Assembly (NCBI GenBank): GCA_902492655.1
Contig: CABUMF010000049.1
Location: forward strand, 1 to 14,705
DNA: 14,705 nucleotides
Reading direction: 5' to 3'
Origin: an uncultured Eubacteriales bacterium
GTDB taxonomy: Bacteria > Bacillota > Clostridia > HGM11514
Part shown: positions 14,623 through 14,705 of the stretch, piece by piece
How positions within the stretch are numbered: the stretch's first letter is position 1
Layout of the letters: the number at the start of each line of letters is the position of its first letter
The notes under the pieces: model-generated
The model's input: only the letters and a program-made list of their open reading frames with translations
Told to the model about the DNA's origin: nothing
The model's database searches: none
Translations under genes and position numbers: made by a program

Positions 14623-14705
14623 AGGTTTTTGAAAAATTTTATCAAAAAATTGTAGGTTTACAATAGATGTGTTACAACCGACAGATTTTCAAACAAAAAA
14701 GTTTG

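Noticed and set aside
1..14705. tRNA, rRNA, CRISPR array, transposase or integrase
   Set aside because: No cloverleaf-like gene, regularly spaced repeats, or transposase/recombinase motifs were found on either strand, despite the signs of recombination in the right half.

Overview
The window looks like a chromosomal segment of a Gram-positive, moderately low-GC anaerobe of the class Clostridia, probably a gut-type Oscillospirales/Lachnospirales relative. This is inferred from the AGGAGG ribosome binding sites, sigma-A-type promoters, SLH-domain and InlB-type (Listeria-Bacteroides) repeat surface proteins, copper-amine-oxidase-like 'stalk' domains and a LytS-type 5TM / SpoIIE-type phosphatase. 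No species can be named from the sequence. Almost every real gene lies on the minus strand. The only plus-strand gene is a broken MerR regulator.

Region 1 (positions 1 to about 6140, read right to left) is a tightly packed six-gene minus-strand set. In order of transcription it encodes a flavodoxin-fold NAD(P)H oxidoreductase, an unknown protein with a C-terminal membrane segment, a RelA/SpoT-type nucleotidyltransferase, a stand-alone HD alarmone hydrolase (start overlapping the synthetase stop as ATGA), a STAS anti-sigma-antagonist-type protein, and a large membrane sensor carrying a PP2C/SpoIIE phosphatase followed by an RsbW-type ATPase/kinase domain. The sensor gene runs off the left edge. 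Spacings are 34 nt or less and two junctions overlap, so co-transcription is likely. The combination of a split alarmone synthetase/hydrolase pair with a partner-switching module is the most interesting functional assembly here.

Region 2 (6.2 to 7.1 kb) holds a fragment of a response-regulator receiver domain, a 40-residue single-pass membrane protein too short for ordinary ORF calling, and a small XRE/Cro-type regulator with a near-consensus promoter.

Region 3 (7.1 to 14.7 kb) is a surface-protein region with many signs of recombination and decay. A secreted beta-helix-type protein contains a truncated dockerin-like GDVTGDG motif and is followed by an orphan SLH-domain tail and a terminator. 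It is preceded by a long structured leader and a good promoter. Next come an NlpC/P60 fragment lacking its catalytic Cys part, a multiply frameshifted SH3b/stalk-domain gene that has lost its start codon, and a MerR N-terminal fragment cut off at the terminator of the next gene. Last is an 1145-residue S-layer-type protein with three InlB-type repeats and three C-terminal SLH motifs. A near-identical regulatory element of about 43 bp lies upstream of the decayed SH3b gene and again upstream of the large SLH gene. In both copies it carries a minus-strand promoter with the unusual 19-bp spacer typical of MerR-controlled promoters, so MerR control of these surface genes is a plausible inference. 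No tRNA, rRNA, CRISPR array or recognisable transposase was seen.
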